Shown: in pieces, positions 1 through 8,331 of the stretch | How positions within the stretch are numbered: position 1 is the stretch's first letter | Layout: each line of letters opens with the position of its first letter | NCBI RefSeq assembly: GCF_029893805.1 | Contig: NZ_JARXYP010000002.1 | Span: forward strand, 8,246,001-8,310,000 | Source: Streptomyces sp. SAI-135 | GTDB taxonomy: Bacteria > Actinomycetota > Actinomycetes > Streptomycetales > Streptomycetaceae | Reading direction: 5' to 3' | DNA length: 64,000 bases | Made by a program: the position numbers and the translations under genes | The notes under the pieces: model-generated | Databases searched by the model: none | The model's input: the letters and a program-made list of their open reading frames with translations, nothing else | Told to the model about the DNA's origin: nothing

Positions 1-38
1 GGTGTTCCGCCGATCGGGACGTCATGGCGTGAGCTGTG

Positions 39-1208
39 TCACCCGTGCCGACCGGTCGGAACGGTCTCGCTCCACAGGTTCTCGGCCTGCAACAGCAACG
101 TCCCCAGCACCGTCGTGCCGTCGGCCCCCCGCCCCGCGTGCTCCCGCAGTCCCTCCTGGAGCTGACCGCGCAGTTCCCGCATCGCCGCCTCCGCGTGATC
201 GTCCGGCCGTGGCTCGTCGCCGGCCGCGAGCAGGCGGTCGCCCTCCGCGCGGCAGGCGTCGCCGATCAGCTGCAGGAGGTCGGCGTAGGAGTCCAGTACC
301 GGCCCGGCGGGCGGTGCCGAGGAGCGGTCGTCGTCGGCGGCCACGGCCAGGGTCCGGGTGAGCGCGCGGATGTGCCCGGTGACCCGGCTCCAGCGCTCGT
401 CCTCCTGTTCCGACGGCAGCGACGCGGGCGGCCGCCGTACGGCGCGCAGCGGGGTGGCGGTCAGCCGCAGGCTCTCCCGGCTCCAGCCGCGGGCGGACCG
501 CAGCGCCTCCAGCCGGCGCTCCAGCCGGGCCGAGGCATGCGACCAGCCCTGGCTGTCCCACTCACCGTCCCGCAGGTCACCGGCCACGGTGTGCAGGGTG
601 TCGCCCGCCTCCCGGGCCAGCGCCGCGAGGTTCTCCCGGACGTCCCGCAGATGGATCGGCGGCAGCACGAACGCGTTGACGGCGAGACCGATGACCGCGC
701 CGAGTGCCGCCTGGCCCACCCGGTGGCCCACGGCGGACGCCCCGGCGGCGCCGGTGGAGAGGGTGAACAGCGCGGTGGTGGCGCCGTAGATCCCCTGGTC
801 GCCGAAGCGCGGCCAGTTCGCGAGGAGCACCAGCAGCGGTACGGACAGGGCCACGGCGCCCAGCGTGCTCCCGGTGACGGCCAGTGCCACCGACGCCAGC
901 ACGGTCCCGCAGCAGATCGCCGCCAGCTGCCGTACGGCCTGCATCAGCGAGCTGTACACGGTGGCCTGCATCAGCACCACCGCCACCCAGGGCGCCATCA
1001 GGGCCATCGGGTCCCCCATCCACACGCCCGCCACGAGCCAGGCGAGGATCGCGGCGGCGGAGGCCTTGAGCGACTGCACGAGCAGATCGCGTTCCCGCCC
1101 CGGCCCCCGGCAGGCGGCGCGGGCGGCCCTGCCGACGGCACCGGCCTCCTGCCGCAGGGCGTGCGTCGGACGGGGCTGTCGGCGAGAGGCTGTGGTCACA
1201 CCAGTCAT
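39..1208 (-). CDS. FUSC family inner-membrane protein
   Basis: This 389-residue protein resembles FUSC/aromatic acid exporter family membrane proteins. After a basic N-terminus come about five to six closely packed hydrophobic helices (roughly residues 45-190), then a long helical cytoplasmic region rich in Arg and Glu. It could move small aromatic or toxic compounds across the membrane, but the substrate cannot be read from the sequence. An in-frame ATG 11 codons upstream (at 1241) overlaps the TGA of the HAD gene as ATGA, so coupled translation from there is also possible. I chose the ATG at 1208 because a weak GGAA sits before it. The family call is fairly safe, the function unknown. Confidence 0.75.
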   Translation of the reverse strand: MTGVTTASRRQPRPTHALRQEAGAVGRAARAACRGPGRERDLLVQSLKASAAAILAWLVAGVWMGDPMALMAPWVAVVLMQATVYSSLMQAVRQLAAICCGTVLASVALAVTGSTLGAVALSVPLLVLLANWPRFGDQGIYGATTALFTLSTGAAGASAVGHRVGQAALGAVIGLAVNAFVLPPIHLRDVRENLAALAREAGDTLHTVAGDLRDGEWDSQGWSHASARLERRLEALRSARGWSRESLRLTATPLRAVRRPPASLPSEQEDERWSRVTGHIRALTRTLAVAADDDRSSAPPAGPVLDSYADLLQLIGDACRAEGDRLLAAGDEPRPDDHAEAAMRELRGQLQEGLREHAGRGADGTTVLGTLLLQAENLWSETVPTGRHG

Positions 1209-1237
1209 GCGCTGTGGGTTCCGTGCCTGCGGGCACG

Positions 1238-1894
1238 TCATGCCAGGGGACTGTCCGCAAGGGATGCCAGCAGGTGGGCCGGATCGTCGTAGATCGCCCG
1301 GGCGCCCGCCTCCTCGAGGTCGGCGCGCGGGATGCCGCCGCACAGGACGCCGACGCAGCGCACTCCCGCCCGGGTGCCGGCCTGCATGTCCCAGACGGTG
1401 TCGCCGACGAAGACCGCGCGCTCGGCGGGCACCCCGGCCAGCTCCAGCGCGTGCTCGACGGGCTCGGGGGCGGGCTTGCCCTCCTCGACGTCGTCGGCGC
1501 TGGCGGTGGCCATGATGGCGTCGTCGGCGGAGATCGCCCGGCGCAGCGCGGACAGCTCGGCCCCGCCCGCGGAGGTGGCGAGGACCACCCGCCAGCCCTC
1601 GTGGTCCAGCCGCCGCAGCAACCGGCCCGCGTCCTGGAGGGCGGGCAGCCGGTCGAAGTACTGCCCGTACAGGGCCTTGTGGGCGGCGCTGAGCTCGTCG
1701 TCCCGGTCCTTGTCGCGGTCCTCGCCGAGGAGGTGCGCGACCAGATCGTCGGAGCCGAGCCCGATGGCCCGGTGGACGGCGTGCATCGGCACCCGGTGCC
1801 CCGCCTGCCGCAGCGCCTCCCACCACGTCGTCACATGCAGGTGGTTGGTGTCGACCAGGGTGCCGTCGACGTCGAACACTGCCGCCCGTTCCAT
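1238..1894 (-). CDS. HAD family hydrolase, phosphoglycolate-phosphatase-like
   Basis: A 218-residue haloacid dehalogenase superfamily phosphatase. Motif I is FDVDGTLVDTN near residue 8, with two Asp that would bind Mg and form the phospho-enzyme. Motif II is VVLATSAGG near residue 105, motif III the Lys in EEGKPAPEP, and motif IV the acidic FVGDTVWDM near residue 170. A helical cap sits between motifs I and II. The substrate is probably a small phosphorylated metabolite, as in beta-phosphoglucomutase and phosphoglycolate phosphatase relatives. AAAGGAG lies 6 bases before the ATG. Its stop overlaps a possible start of the FUSC gene, so the two are likely cotranscribed. Confidence 0.85.
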   Translation of the reverse strand: MERAAVFDVDGTLVDTNHLHVTTWWEALRQAGHRVPMHAVHRAIGLGSDDLVAHLLGEDRDKDRDDELSAAHKALYGQYFDRLPALQDAGRLLRRLDHEGWRVVLATSAGGAELSALRRAISADDAIMATASADDVEEGKPAPEPVEHALELAGVPAERAVFVGDTVWDMQAGTRAGVRCVGVLCGGIPRADLEEAGARAIYDDPAHLLASLADSPLA

Positions 1895-1932
1895 GTACCG
1901 CTCCTTTGCTGTCGGGTCGCTCGGGTACCACC

Positions 1933-2970
1933 TCAGGCGTTCGCCACTCGGGCCGGCACCCGGCCGTCCCGGGACCAGGCCAGCAGTTCGTCCAGGTCCC
2001 AGGTGGTGACGACCCGCTCGGGCGGCACCACGCACTCCTCCGCCCGCGCGCACCCGAGGATCTGCCAGTCGAGCTGTCCGGGGGCGTGCGCGTCGGTGTC
2101 GACGGAGAACAGCACGCCCGCGTCGACCGCCTTGCGCAGCAGTCGGCGCGGCGGGTCGAGGCGCTCCGGGCGGCTGTTGATCTCCACGGCCGTGCCCGAT
2201 TCGGCGCACGCGGCGAACACCTCGTCCGCGTCGAACTCCGACTCGGGCCGCCCGCGCCCGGTCACCAGCCGTCCGGTGCAGTGCCCGAGGACGTTCGCGT
2301 GCGGATCGCGTACGGCGGCCACCATCCGCCGGGTCATCGAGCGGGCGTCCATGCGCAGCTTGGAGTGCACGGACACGACGACCACGTCCAGGCGGTCCAG
2401 GAGTCCGGGTTCCTGGTCCAGGGAGCCGTCGTCGAGGATGTCGCACTCGATGCCGGTGAGCAGCCGGAAGGGCGCCCAGGTCTCGTTCAGGGCCGCCACC
2501 ACGTCGAGTTGTTCCCGCAGCCGCTCCGGGGACAGTCCCCGGGCCACGGTCAGCCGCGGCGAGTGGTCGGTCAGCACCGCCCACTCGTGGCCCAGCTCCG
2601 CCGCGGTGCGGCCCATCTCCTCGATCGGGCTGCCGCCGTCGGACCAGTCGGAGTGCAGATGGCAGTCGCCGCGCAGCAGTGCCCGCAGTTTCTCGCCGCC
2701 GCCGGTCCGGGGCGCGGTGGACTCGGCCTCCAGCTTCTCCAGGTAGGCGGGCGTGCCTCCGCCCAGCGCCTCGCGCACCACCTGGGCGGTCTTCGGGCCG
2801 ATGCCCTTGAGCGACTCGAGCGACCCGGCCTCCGCGCGTTCGCGCACCTCGTCCGCGGTCAGGCCGGTCAGCACCCGGGCCGCCGTACGGAAGGCACGGA
2901 CGCGGTACGTCGGTGCCAGGGACCGCTCCAGCAGGAAGGCGATCCGTTCCAGCGCCTCGACGGGATCCAT
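1933..2970 (-). CDS. Helix-hairpin-helix plus PHP domain protein (PolX/histidinol-phosphatase-like)
   Basis: A 345-residue protein. The N-terminal 110 residues carry a helix-hairpin-helix segment (LKGIGPKTAQVV), as in the N-terminus of family X DNA polymerases. Residues 115-330 form a PHP metal-dependent phosphoesterase domain: DCHLHSDWSDG supplies the first His-x-His-Asp metal ligands, LTDHSP the next, and DTDAHAP the last. The polymerase domain of PolX is absent, so it resembles only the exonuclease or phosphatase part. I chose the ATG at 2970 over a GTG 45 bases upstream because GGAGGTGG lies just before it. It could act in DNA repair or as a small phosphatase. Confidence 0.8.
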   Translation of the reverse strand: MDPVEALERIAFLLERSLAPTYRVRAFRTAARVLTGLTADEVRERAEAGSLESLKGIGPKTAQVVREALGGGTPAYLEKLEAESTAPRTGGGEKLRALLRGDCHLHSDWSDGGSPIEEMGRTAAELGHEWAVLTDHSPRLTVARGLSPERLREQLDVVAALNETWAPFRLLTGIECDILDDGSLDQEPGLLDRLDVVVVSVHSKLRMDARSMTRRMVAAVRDPHANVLGHCTGRLVTGRGRPESEFDADEVFAACAESGTAVEINSRPERLDPPRRLLRKAVDAGVLFSVDTDAHAPGQLDWQILGCARAEECVVPPERVVTTWDLDELLAWSRDGRVPARVANA

Positions 2971-3137
2971 GGCCACCTCCACCTCCAGAGTTCCCCAGGG
3001 GCCCGGGAGCCGCACGACGGGCGGGCGGTTTGTGCGGTACGGCGCCGGGTACTGCGATGCCTCACCGGATCACCTCCGGGTGTCCGGCAGCTGCCTCGTC
3101 GTCCCCGACGACGTCCCCGCCCCACGAGGAGGCCGAC

Positions 3138-3947
3138 ATGTCCGCCCCCACCGCACCCCGCAGCAAGGTGGCCGTGATCACCGGAGCAGACTCCGGCATA
3201 GGCCGGGCCACCGCCGTCCGCCTGGCCCGGGCCGGGATGGACGTCGGCATCACCTGGCACAGCGACCTCAAGGGCGCGGAGGAGACAGCCGAGGAGGTAC
3301 GCGCCCTCGGACGGCGCGCGGCCGTGGCGCAGATGGACCTGACCCGGCTGCCGGTCGCGGCCGGCACCGTCGACGAGCTGTGCGACCGGCTCGGGCGCCT
3401 CGACGTGCTGGTCAACAACGCGGGCACCGGCACCATGACGCCCTTCCTGGACCTGGAGCTCGACACGTTCCGCGAGGTCCTCGACGTCGACCTCGTCGGC
3501 CCGTTCCTGTGCGGGCAGCGGGCCGCCCGGCACATGATCCGGCAGGGCGACGGCGGCCGGATCGTCAACGTGACCTCCGTCCACGAGCATCAGCCCCGGG
3601 TCGGCGCGGCCCCGTACTGCGCGGCCAAGGGCGGCCTCGGACTGCTCACCCAGGTCATGGCCCTGGAGCTCGCCGAGCACGGCATCACCGTCAACGCGGT
3701 CGCGCCCGGTGAGATCGCCACCCCGATGACGGGCCAGGAGGACACCGACGTGCACACCGAGGAGCGCCCCGGCGTCCCGCTCGGCCGCCCGGGTGACGCC
3801 CGCGAGGTCGCCGCCGTGATCGCCTTCCTGGCGGGGCCCGAGGCCAGCTACGTCACCGGCGCGTCCTGGAGCGTCGACGGCGGGATGCTGAGGATGGGGC
3901 CGCAGGCCGGCTCGCACCTGGAGGACGACGAGTGGAGGCGCCCTTGA
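3138..3947 (+). CDS. Short-chain dehydrogenase/reductase, SDR family
   Basis: A 269-residue classical SDR oxidoreductase with a Rossmann fold. TGADSGIG near residue 15 binds the nucleotide, NNAG is structural, and the catalytic Ser-Tyr-Lys are in VTSVHEH and PYCAAKGG. The C-terminal SYVTGASWSVDGG is the usual SDR ending. A basic residue after the first strand is not obvious, so NADP or NAD preference is open, and the substrate is unknown. GAGGAGG sits 5 bases before the ATG. The stop codon overlaps a TTG start of the topoisomerase gene, suggesting coupled translation. It is transcribed divergently from the PHP gene; the roughly 165 bases between must hold both promoters. Confidence 0.85.
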   Translation: MSAPTAPRSKVAVITGADSGIGRATAVRLARAGMDVGITWHSDLKGAEETAEEVRALGRRAAVAQMDLTRLPVAAGTVDELCDRLGRLDVLVNNAGTGTMTPFLDLELDTFREVLDVDLVGPFLCGQRAARHMIRQGDGGRIVNVTSVHEHQPRVGAAPYCAAKGGLGLLTQVMALELAEHGITVNAVAPGEIATPMTGQEDTDVHTEERPGVPLGRPGDAREVAAVIAFLAGPEASYVTGASWSVDGGMLRMGPQAGSHLEDDEWRRP

Positions 3948-4960
3948 GACTGCGGACCAGTTCCTGCGACCGCCCCGGCTTCACCCGCGTCCGCTGTGGC
4001 CGGGGCTTCCGCTACCGGGACGCCGAGGGCCGGCCGGTCACCGACCCGGACGCGCTCGCCCGTATCCGTGCCCTGACCATCCCGCCGGCCTGGCGCGAGG
4101 TGTGGATCTGCCCCTGGCCCAACGGCCACCTCCAGGCCGTGGGCACCGACGATGCGGGACGCCGCCAGTACCTGTACCACGAGCGGTTCCGCGAGCAGCA
4201 GGACCAGGCCAAGCACGAGCACGTGCGGGAGGTGGCCCGGGCACTGCCCGCGCTGCGCGAGCGGGTCGCCGAGGACCTCGCGGGCCGGGGCCTGAGCCGT
4301 ACCCGGGTCACGGCCTGCGCGGTGCGCCTGCTCGACCTCGGCTTCTTCCGGATCGGCAGCGACCGGCACACCGCCCGCATGGAGACCTACGGCCTGACGA
4401 CCATGCTCCGCGAGCACGTCACCTGCGGTCGCGAGGAGCTCACCTTCGCCTATCCGGCCAAGGGCGGCATCGATCTGGTCCGGGCCCTCGTGGACGAGGA
4501 CGCCCTGGCCGTCGTACGCGCGCTCAAGCGCCGCAGGCGGGGCGGGGACCGGCTGCTGGCGTTCTGGGAGCGGGGTGCCTGGCACGACCTGCACGGCGCC
4601 GACCTGAACGAGGCGCTGCGGAGGCTGTCCGGGACCGACGTCACCGCCAAGGACTTCCGCACCTGGCACGCCACGGTCCTTGCCGCCGTCGCCCTCGCCG
4701 TCACCGCCGAGGACGCCCGGGCCACCGAGACGGCCCGGCGCCGGCAGATGGCCCGGACCGTACGCGAGGTGAGCCACTACCTGGGCAACACGCCCGCGGT
4801 GTGCCGGGCCTCGTACATCGACCCGCGGGTCTTCGAGCTGTTCGAGCAGGGGAGGACCGTCGCCCCCGCGCTCACCCGACTGGGCGAGCACGGGGACTTC
4901 GGACGACCGGCCACCCAGGGGGCGGTGGAGGCGGCGGTCCTCGACCTGCTGGGCGGGTGA
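3944..4960 (+). CDS. DNA topoisomerase type IB, poxvirus-like
   Basis: A 338-residue type IB topoisomerase of the small bacterial/poxvirus class, which relaxes supercoils by nicking one strand through a 3'-phosphotyrosyl link. The N-terminal part (about 1-80, with IPPAWREVWICPWPNGHLQA) is the typical DNA-clamp domain. The catalytic part holds KDFRTWHAT with the conserved Arg and His, and RASYIDPRVF with the nucleophilic Tyr near residue 295. I prefer the TTG at 3944, which overlaps the SDR stop and has GGAGG 5 bases upstream, over the in-frame GTG at 3932, which leaves no room for that site. Family assignment is firm; its role in the cell is not known. Confidence 0.85.
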   Translation: MRLRTSSCDRPGFTRVRCGRGFRYRDAEGRPVTDPDALARIRALTIPPAWREVWICPWPNGHLQAVGTDDAGRRQYLYHERFREQQDQAKHEHVREVARALPALRERVAEDLAGRGLSRTRVTACAVRLLDLGFFRIGSDRHTARMETYGLTTMLREHVTCGREELTFAYPAKGGIDLVRALVDEDALAVVRALKRRRRGGDRLLAFWERGAWHDLHGADLNEALRRLSGTDVTAKDFRTWHATVLAAVALAVTAEDARATETARRRQMARTVREVSHYLGNTPAVCRASYIDPRVFELFEQGRTVAPALTRLGEHGDFGRPATQGAVEAAVLDLLGG

Positions 4961-5003
4961 CGCCCGCCTCTCCCTCCCGTGTGATGCGTTCTACGCTCGT
5001 TCC

Positions 5004-5240
5004 ATGACCGAAATCGCGAGCCCGCACATCGGCAAGCCGCGGATCATCGTGCTCGGGGTGCAGCCGACCACGCCGCCGTTCCGCATCGTGGAGATCGACG
5101 GGGAGGTGGTCGGCGAGGCGAGGGCCGTCACCGACGTACTGGAGGCGGCCGCCGCCTTCGGCATCACCGTCCACGACCTGGACGATCCGGACGTGGTGCG
5201 CTGGGTGGGCGGCGACAAGTTCACCTGGACCCGGCACTGA
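5004..5240 (+). CDS. Conserved small protein of unknown function
   Basis: A 78-residue soluble protein with two beta-rich halves and the sequence RIVEIDGEVVGEA in the middle. I recognise it only as a type of small conserved protein found in streptomycetes and cannot give a function. There is no clear ribosome binding site. A TACGCT element ends about 7 bases before the ATG, so a leaderless transcript is plausible. It converges on the GH16 gene, whose stop is only 9 bases away. Confidence 0.65.
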   Translation: MTEIASPHIGKPRIIVLGVQPTTPPFRIVEIDGEVVGEARAVTDVLEAAAAFGITVHDLDDPDVVRWVGGDKFTWTRH

Positions 5241-5249
5241 CCGACCGGC

Positions 5250-6479
5250 TCAGCCGACCGTCCACTTCTGGTTGGCGGCGCCCGTGCAGGTCCACAGCTG
5301 GAGCCGGGTGCCGTTGGCCGAGTTGTTGCCGGTCACGTCGAGGCACTTGTTCGCCTGCTGGTTGACGATGTCGCGTGCGCCCGTGACGGTCCACCGCTGC
5401 GCCCCGGTGCCGTTGCAGTCGTAGAGCTGTGCCGGCGTCCCGTCCGCGGTGCCGCCGCCCGTCGCGTCCAGGCACTTGCCGAGCGCGCGGATCGTGCCGT
5501 CGGAGCCGACGGTCCACTGCTGGGCGGCGGTGCCGTTGCAGTCGTAGAGCTGGACCGCGGTCCCGTTCGCGGGGTTCGCCCCGGCCACGTCCACGCACTT
5601 GCCGGCCAGTCCCCGGATCGCCGTCCCGGTGGCCGTGTCGCCGGTGGTGACCGAGACGTGGTCCACCACGAGCTGCTGCGGGAAGGCCGTGGAGCCGTCC
5701 GGGTCGCCGGGCCAGTAGCCGCCGACGGCGAGGTTCAGGATCAGGAAGAACGGCTTGTTGAACACCCAGGTGCGGCCGCCCAGGTCGGCGGGGGTGCGCC
5801 GCTGGTAGACGGTGCCGTCCACGGACCAGGTGATGGAGTCGGGTGCCCAGTCGACGGCGAAGGTGTGGAAGGCGTCCGCGAAGGCCTGCCCGTTCGGCAG
5901 GGTGTAGCCGGCGCCTATGCCGCCCGAGCCGGAGTAGCCGGGGCCGTGGATGGTGCCGTGCACGGTCGAGGGCTCGAAGCCGACGTTCTCCATGATGTCG
6001 ATCTCGCCCGAGTCGGGCCAGTTGACCGGGGTGCCGAGCATCCAGAACGCGGGCCACATGCCCTGTCCGCGCGGGATCTTCATCCGTGCCTCGACGTGTC
6101 CGTACTGCGCGGTGAACTTCCCGGAGGTGTTGAGCCGGGCCGAGGTGTACTGGCAGGTGCCGTACCAGCACTGGTAGTTCGCCGGGTTCTCCTTCCGCGC
6201 GGTGATCACCAGGTGGCCCTGGCCGTCGAGGGCGGCGTTCTTGTTGCCCGACGTGTAGTACTGGCGCTCGTGGTTGTTGACGTTGTCGCCGGTCTCGATC
6301 TGCCACTTCGAGGAGTCGACCGCGGCCCCGGCGGGCCCGTCGAAGGTGTCGGAGAATGTCACCGCCGCCGCCGCGGCGGAGACGGCGGGCGGGTCCGCCT
6401 GGGCGGCGGTACCCGACGCGATCAGTACGGCGGACAGGGCGGCGAGGAGACATCCGCGCAACAGGCGTGAGGCGGCCAC
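5250..6479 (-). CDS. Secreted glycoside hydrolase family 16 beta-glucanase with ricin B-lectin domain
   Basis: A 409-residue secreted enzyme, likely an endo-1,3-beta-glucanase (laminarinase) or related beta-glucanase. Residues 1-30 are a signal peptide ending near AAQADP. The GH16 domain spans about 40-275 and contains the catalytic GEIDIMENVG motif, in which the first Glu is the nucleophile and the last the acid/base. The C-terminal 130 residues form a ricin-type beta-trefoil with three QxW-like repeats (AAQQWTV, GAQRWTV, ANQKWTV), probably a sugar-binding module. The start is GTG with GAAGGAAG just upstream. It would release oligosaccharides from fungal or plant beta-glucan outside the cell. 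A strong promoter and a palindrome lie upstream. Confidence 0.88.
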   Translation of the reverse strand: MAASRLLRGCLLAALSAVLIASGTAAQADPPAVSAAAAAVTFSDTFDGPAGAAVDSSKWQIETGDNVNNHERQYYTSGNKNAALDGQGHLVITARKENPANYQCWYGTCQYTSARLNTSGKFTAQYGHVEARMKIPRGQGMWPAFWMLGTPVNWPDSGEIDIMENVGFEPSTVHGTIHGPGYSGSGGIGAGYTLPNGQAFADAFHTFAVDWAPDSITWSVDGTVYQRRTPADLGGRTWVFNKPFFLILNLAVGGYWPGDPDGSTAFPQQLVVDHVSVTTGDTATGTAIRGLAGKCVDVAGANPANGTAVQLYDCNGTAAQQWTVGSDGTIRALGKCLDATGGGTADGTPAQLYDCNGTGAQRWTVTGARDIVNQQANKCLDVTGNNSANGTRLQLWTCTGAANQKWTVG

Positions 6480-6520
6480 GGCTCTTCCTTCGAGGTGGGG
6501 GGTGAAGATGTCGCCTCTTG

Positions 6521-6549
6521 ATTTAAGGAGTGAGTTAAGGGGCCGTCAA
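6521..6549 (-). promoter_or_regulatory. Sigma-70-type promoter of the GH16 gene
   Basis: On the minus strand TTGACG (6544-6549) is followed by a 17-base spacer and TTAAAT (6521-6526), a near-consensus housekeeping promoter about 45 bases upstream of the GTG start. Two copies of TTAAGG (plus-strand reading, 6523-6528 and 6535-6540), 12 bases apart, lie across the spacer and -10. These could be a regulator site. Confidence 0.6.
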
Positions 6550-6554
6550 TACTT

Positions 6555-6566
6555 TGGTACGGACCA
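6555..6566. promoter_or_regulatory. Palindrome TGGTACGGACCA upstream of the GH16 promoter
   Basis: TGGT and ACCA arms flank ACGG a few bases upstream of the -35 box. The arms match those of DasR-type sites (consensus like ACTGGTCTAGACCAGT as I recall it), but the centre differs, so the binding protein is uncertain. Confidence 0.35.
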
Positions 6567-6589
6567 GAAGTCGAGGGGAGCGGGACCGC

Positions 6590-7138
6590 CTACGCCTTCT
6601 TCGCGGGCTTGTGCACCGCCCGGCTCAGCCGCCGCCCCAGCAGCAGGTAGCCGATCAGGGCGCCCGAGGTGTTGAGGATGACGTCGTCGATGTCGAAGGC
6701 CCGGCCCTCCACCAGCGCACCCTGCGCGAACTCCACCAGCAGCATCACGACGGCCGTCAGCAGCACGATCCGCAGCATTCCGCGGGTCTTCGGGGCGATG
6801 ATCGGGACCAGGATGCCGAACGGCACGCCCAGCAGGACGTTCCCGCCGATCTGCTTGACCGCGTCCCGCATCTCGGGCTGGTCCAGATAGGCCTTCAGGG
6901 AAGCGCCCGGATGCAGGTTGGTGTGGGTCAGATCGACCGAGGCGGGCGAGGGTTCGAGCGTCAGCCGGGCCAGCACGACGGCGAACGCCACCATGAACGC
7001 GAAGGCGAACACCATTGCCACGAAACGGACGACGAGGGAGAGCGGATCCCGCCGGGGACGGGCGGGTTTCGCCGCGCGCTCGGTCTTGGGGGTGCCGGTG
7101 TCCGACCCCGCTCGCGCACGTGAGGGCGCCCAGGCCAT
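6590..7138 (-). CDS. VanZ-like family membrane protein
   Basis: A 182-residue membrane protein of the VanZ-like family. A basic, Pro-rich cytoplasmic N-terminus of about 40 residues is followed by four to five hydrophobic helices, with the family-typical NVLLGVPFG, ELAQG-like EFAQGALVEGRAFDIDD and GALIGYLLLG segments. VanZ itself gives low-level teicoplanin resistance, but most chromosomal homologs have no known role and no van genes are seen nearby. The ATG at 7138 has GGAGGAA 6 bases upstream; longer in-frame starts lack this. The 379 bases upstream carry no gene. Confidence 0.8.
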   Translation of the reverse strand: MAWAPSRARAGSDTGTPKTERAAKPARPRRDPLSLVVRFVAMVFAFAFMVAFAVVLARLTLEPSPASVDLTHTNLHPGASLKAYLDQPEMRDAVKQIGGNVLLGVPFGILVPIIAPKTRGMLRIVLLTAVVMLLVEFAQGALVEGRAFDIDDVILNTSGALIGYLLLGRRLSRAVHKPAKKA

Positions 7139-7517
7139 TGCATTCCTCCGCTCTTCAACTTCCCTGTGTCGTAAGGCGATTACCCCCGAACGGTCCGAGG
7201 ATGCCGCCGCACACCGACGGCCTCCGGTATCCCTTCGTCCGGCCGGGGCACTGGGGGTCAGCACCGCGCGCGTCGCCACAGCGCGCGCCCGGGGCGACAG
7301 GCGTACGACACTCCTCGCCACGGCCGAACTCGCCGGCCGGTGTGCCGCGCCCGCCGTGCTCCGGCTCGTGCTCGTCAGCACCGTGGACCCTGGAACTCGC
7401 CGCTGGCGCGGGCGCCGCAGGCCTCGGTCCCCGGCCCGAGGACGGTTCCGGGTACGAGACGACCGGGCCGGCGAGCGGCCCGAGACCCGGCACCTGCTCA
7501 GGCATGCGGGTGGCTGA
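7139..7517. other. Intergenic region, no gene supported
   Basis: These 379 bases lie upstream of the VanZ gene and downstream of the DUF4230 gene, both on the minus strand. An open frame exists on the minus strand (7155-7505), but it has no ribosome binding site, no domain and a shadow-like composition. I see no clear terminator or promoter consensus. Confidence 0.5.
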
Positions 7518-8180
7518 TCAGGTGCCGTAGGTGACCTCCACCTTCTTGAAGCCGAGCGACCCCAGCAGACCCTTCAGCATGTGGGTGGTGTTGGTCTCGG
7601 CCCGCTTGGTCAGCTCGCTCTCCTTCGCCGCCTCGGTGATGTGCCTGACCGCGAGCTTCTGCACCGCCTGCTCGCTGTTGGGGTTGTCGGAGAAGAAGTC
7701 GCCGAGCCGGTCGAGCAGACCGCGCTGCTTGGAGACCGCGTAGGAGCGGTCGGCGTCCAGCGTGGCCTTGCCGAGCTGGGCGTGCGGGAGGTGCAGGGTG
7801 GCGGCCGTGCGGTCCTCGTTGACCGTCACGTCGCTCTTGGCGACCTTGCCGAGGTCGACATAGGCATCCACCGCGCCCGCCCCGACGTACAGGGTGCGCG
7901 AGCCGCGGATCGCGTCGGGCAGGAACTTCGTGTCCTTCTCCAGGTCCACGACGACCTGGAAGTTGCCGGAGGCGGCGTCGTAACGGCTGATGTCCTGGAT
8001 GGACTCCAGAAGTGCGGGACCCGAACGGTCGTGGGTCTCGGTGCCGAACAGGTCCTTGAGGCCAGGGAGCACACTGAACCGGATCCCGGCGAAGAACACC
8101 ACGAGCACCACCACGACGGCGGTCAGTACCTTCGCCCAGCCGGGCATGCGCCTGGACACGCGCCTGATGGGAGTCGTCAT
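7518..8180 (-). CDS. DUF4230 family single-pass membrane protein
   Basis: A 220-residue protein with one N-terminal transmembrane helix (about residues 18-38, VLTAVVVVLVVFFAG) after an Arg-rich start. An extracytoplasmic domain of DUF4230 type follows, with YDAASGNFQVVVDLEKD. The function of the family is not known. The ATG at 8180 has GGAAGGAGG 9 bases upstream; an upstream GTG 16 codons earlier would add only a basic tail. It is divergent from the P450 gene, with about 150 bases between the starts. Confidence 0.75.
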   Translation of the reverse strand: MTTPIRRVSRRMPGWAKVLTAVVVVLVVFFAGIRFSVLPGLKDLFGTETHDRSGPALLESIQDISRYDAASGNFQVVVDLEKDTKFLPDAIRGSRTLYVGAGAVDAYVDLGKVAKSDVTVNEDRTAATLHLPHAQLGKATLDADRSYAVSKQRGLLDRLGDFFSDNPNSEQAVQKLAVRHITEAAKESELTKRAETNTTHMLKGLLGSLGFKKVEVTYGT

Positions 8181-8331
8181 GCGACGGCCCTCCTTCCTAC
8201 TGCACGGATGCCCACGGATGACACCCAAAAGCCGGGCCGGGCCGTCTTGTTGGCCAATTGCGACACAGACGGGGGCATGAGCGGCGCACTAGCGTGGAGA
8301 CCTCTGCCCGCCGGTGTGTCTGGAGACCCGG

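Noticed and set aside
7155..7505. Minus-strand frame of 116 codons between VanZ and DUF4230 genes
   Set aside because: Pro/Gly/Arg-rich with no start signal; looks like non-coding high-GC sequence.
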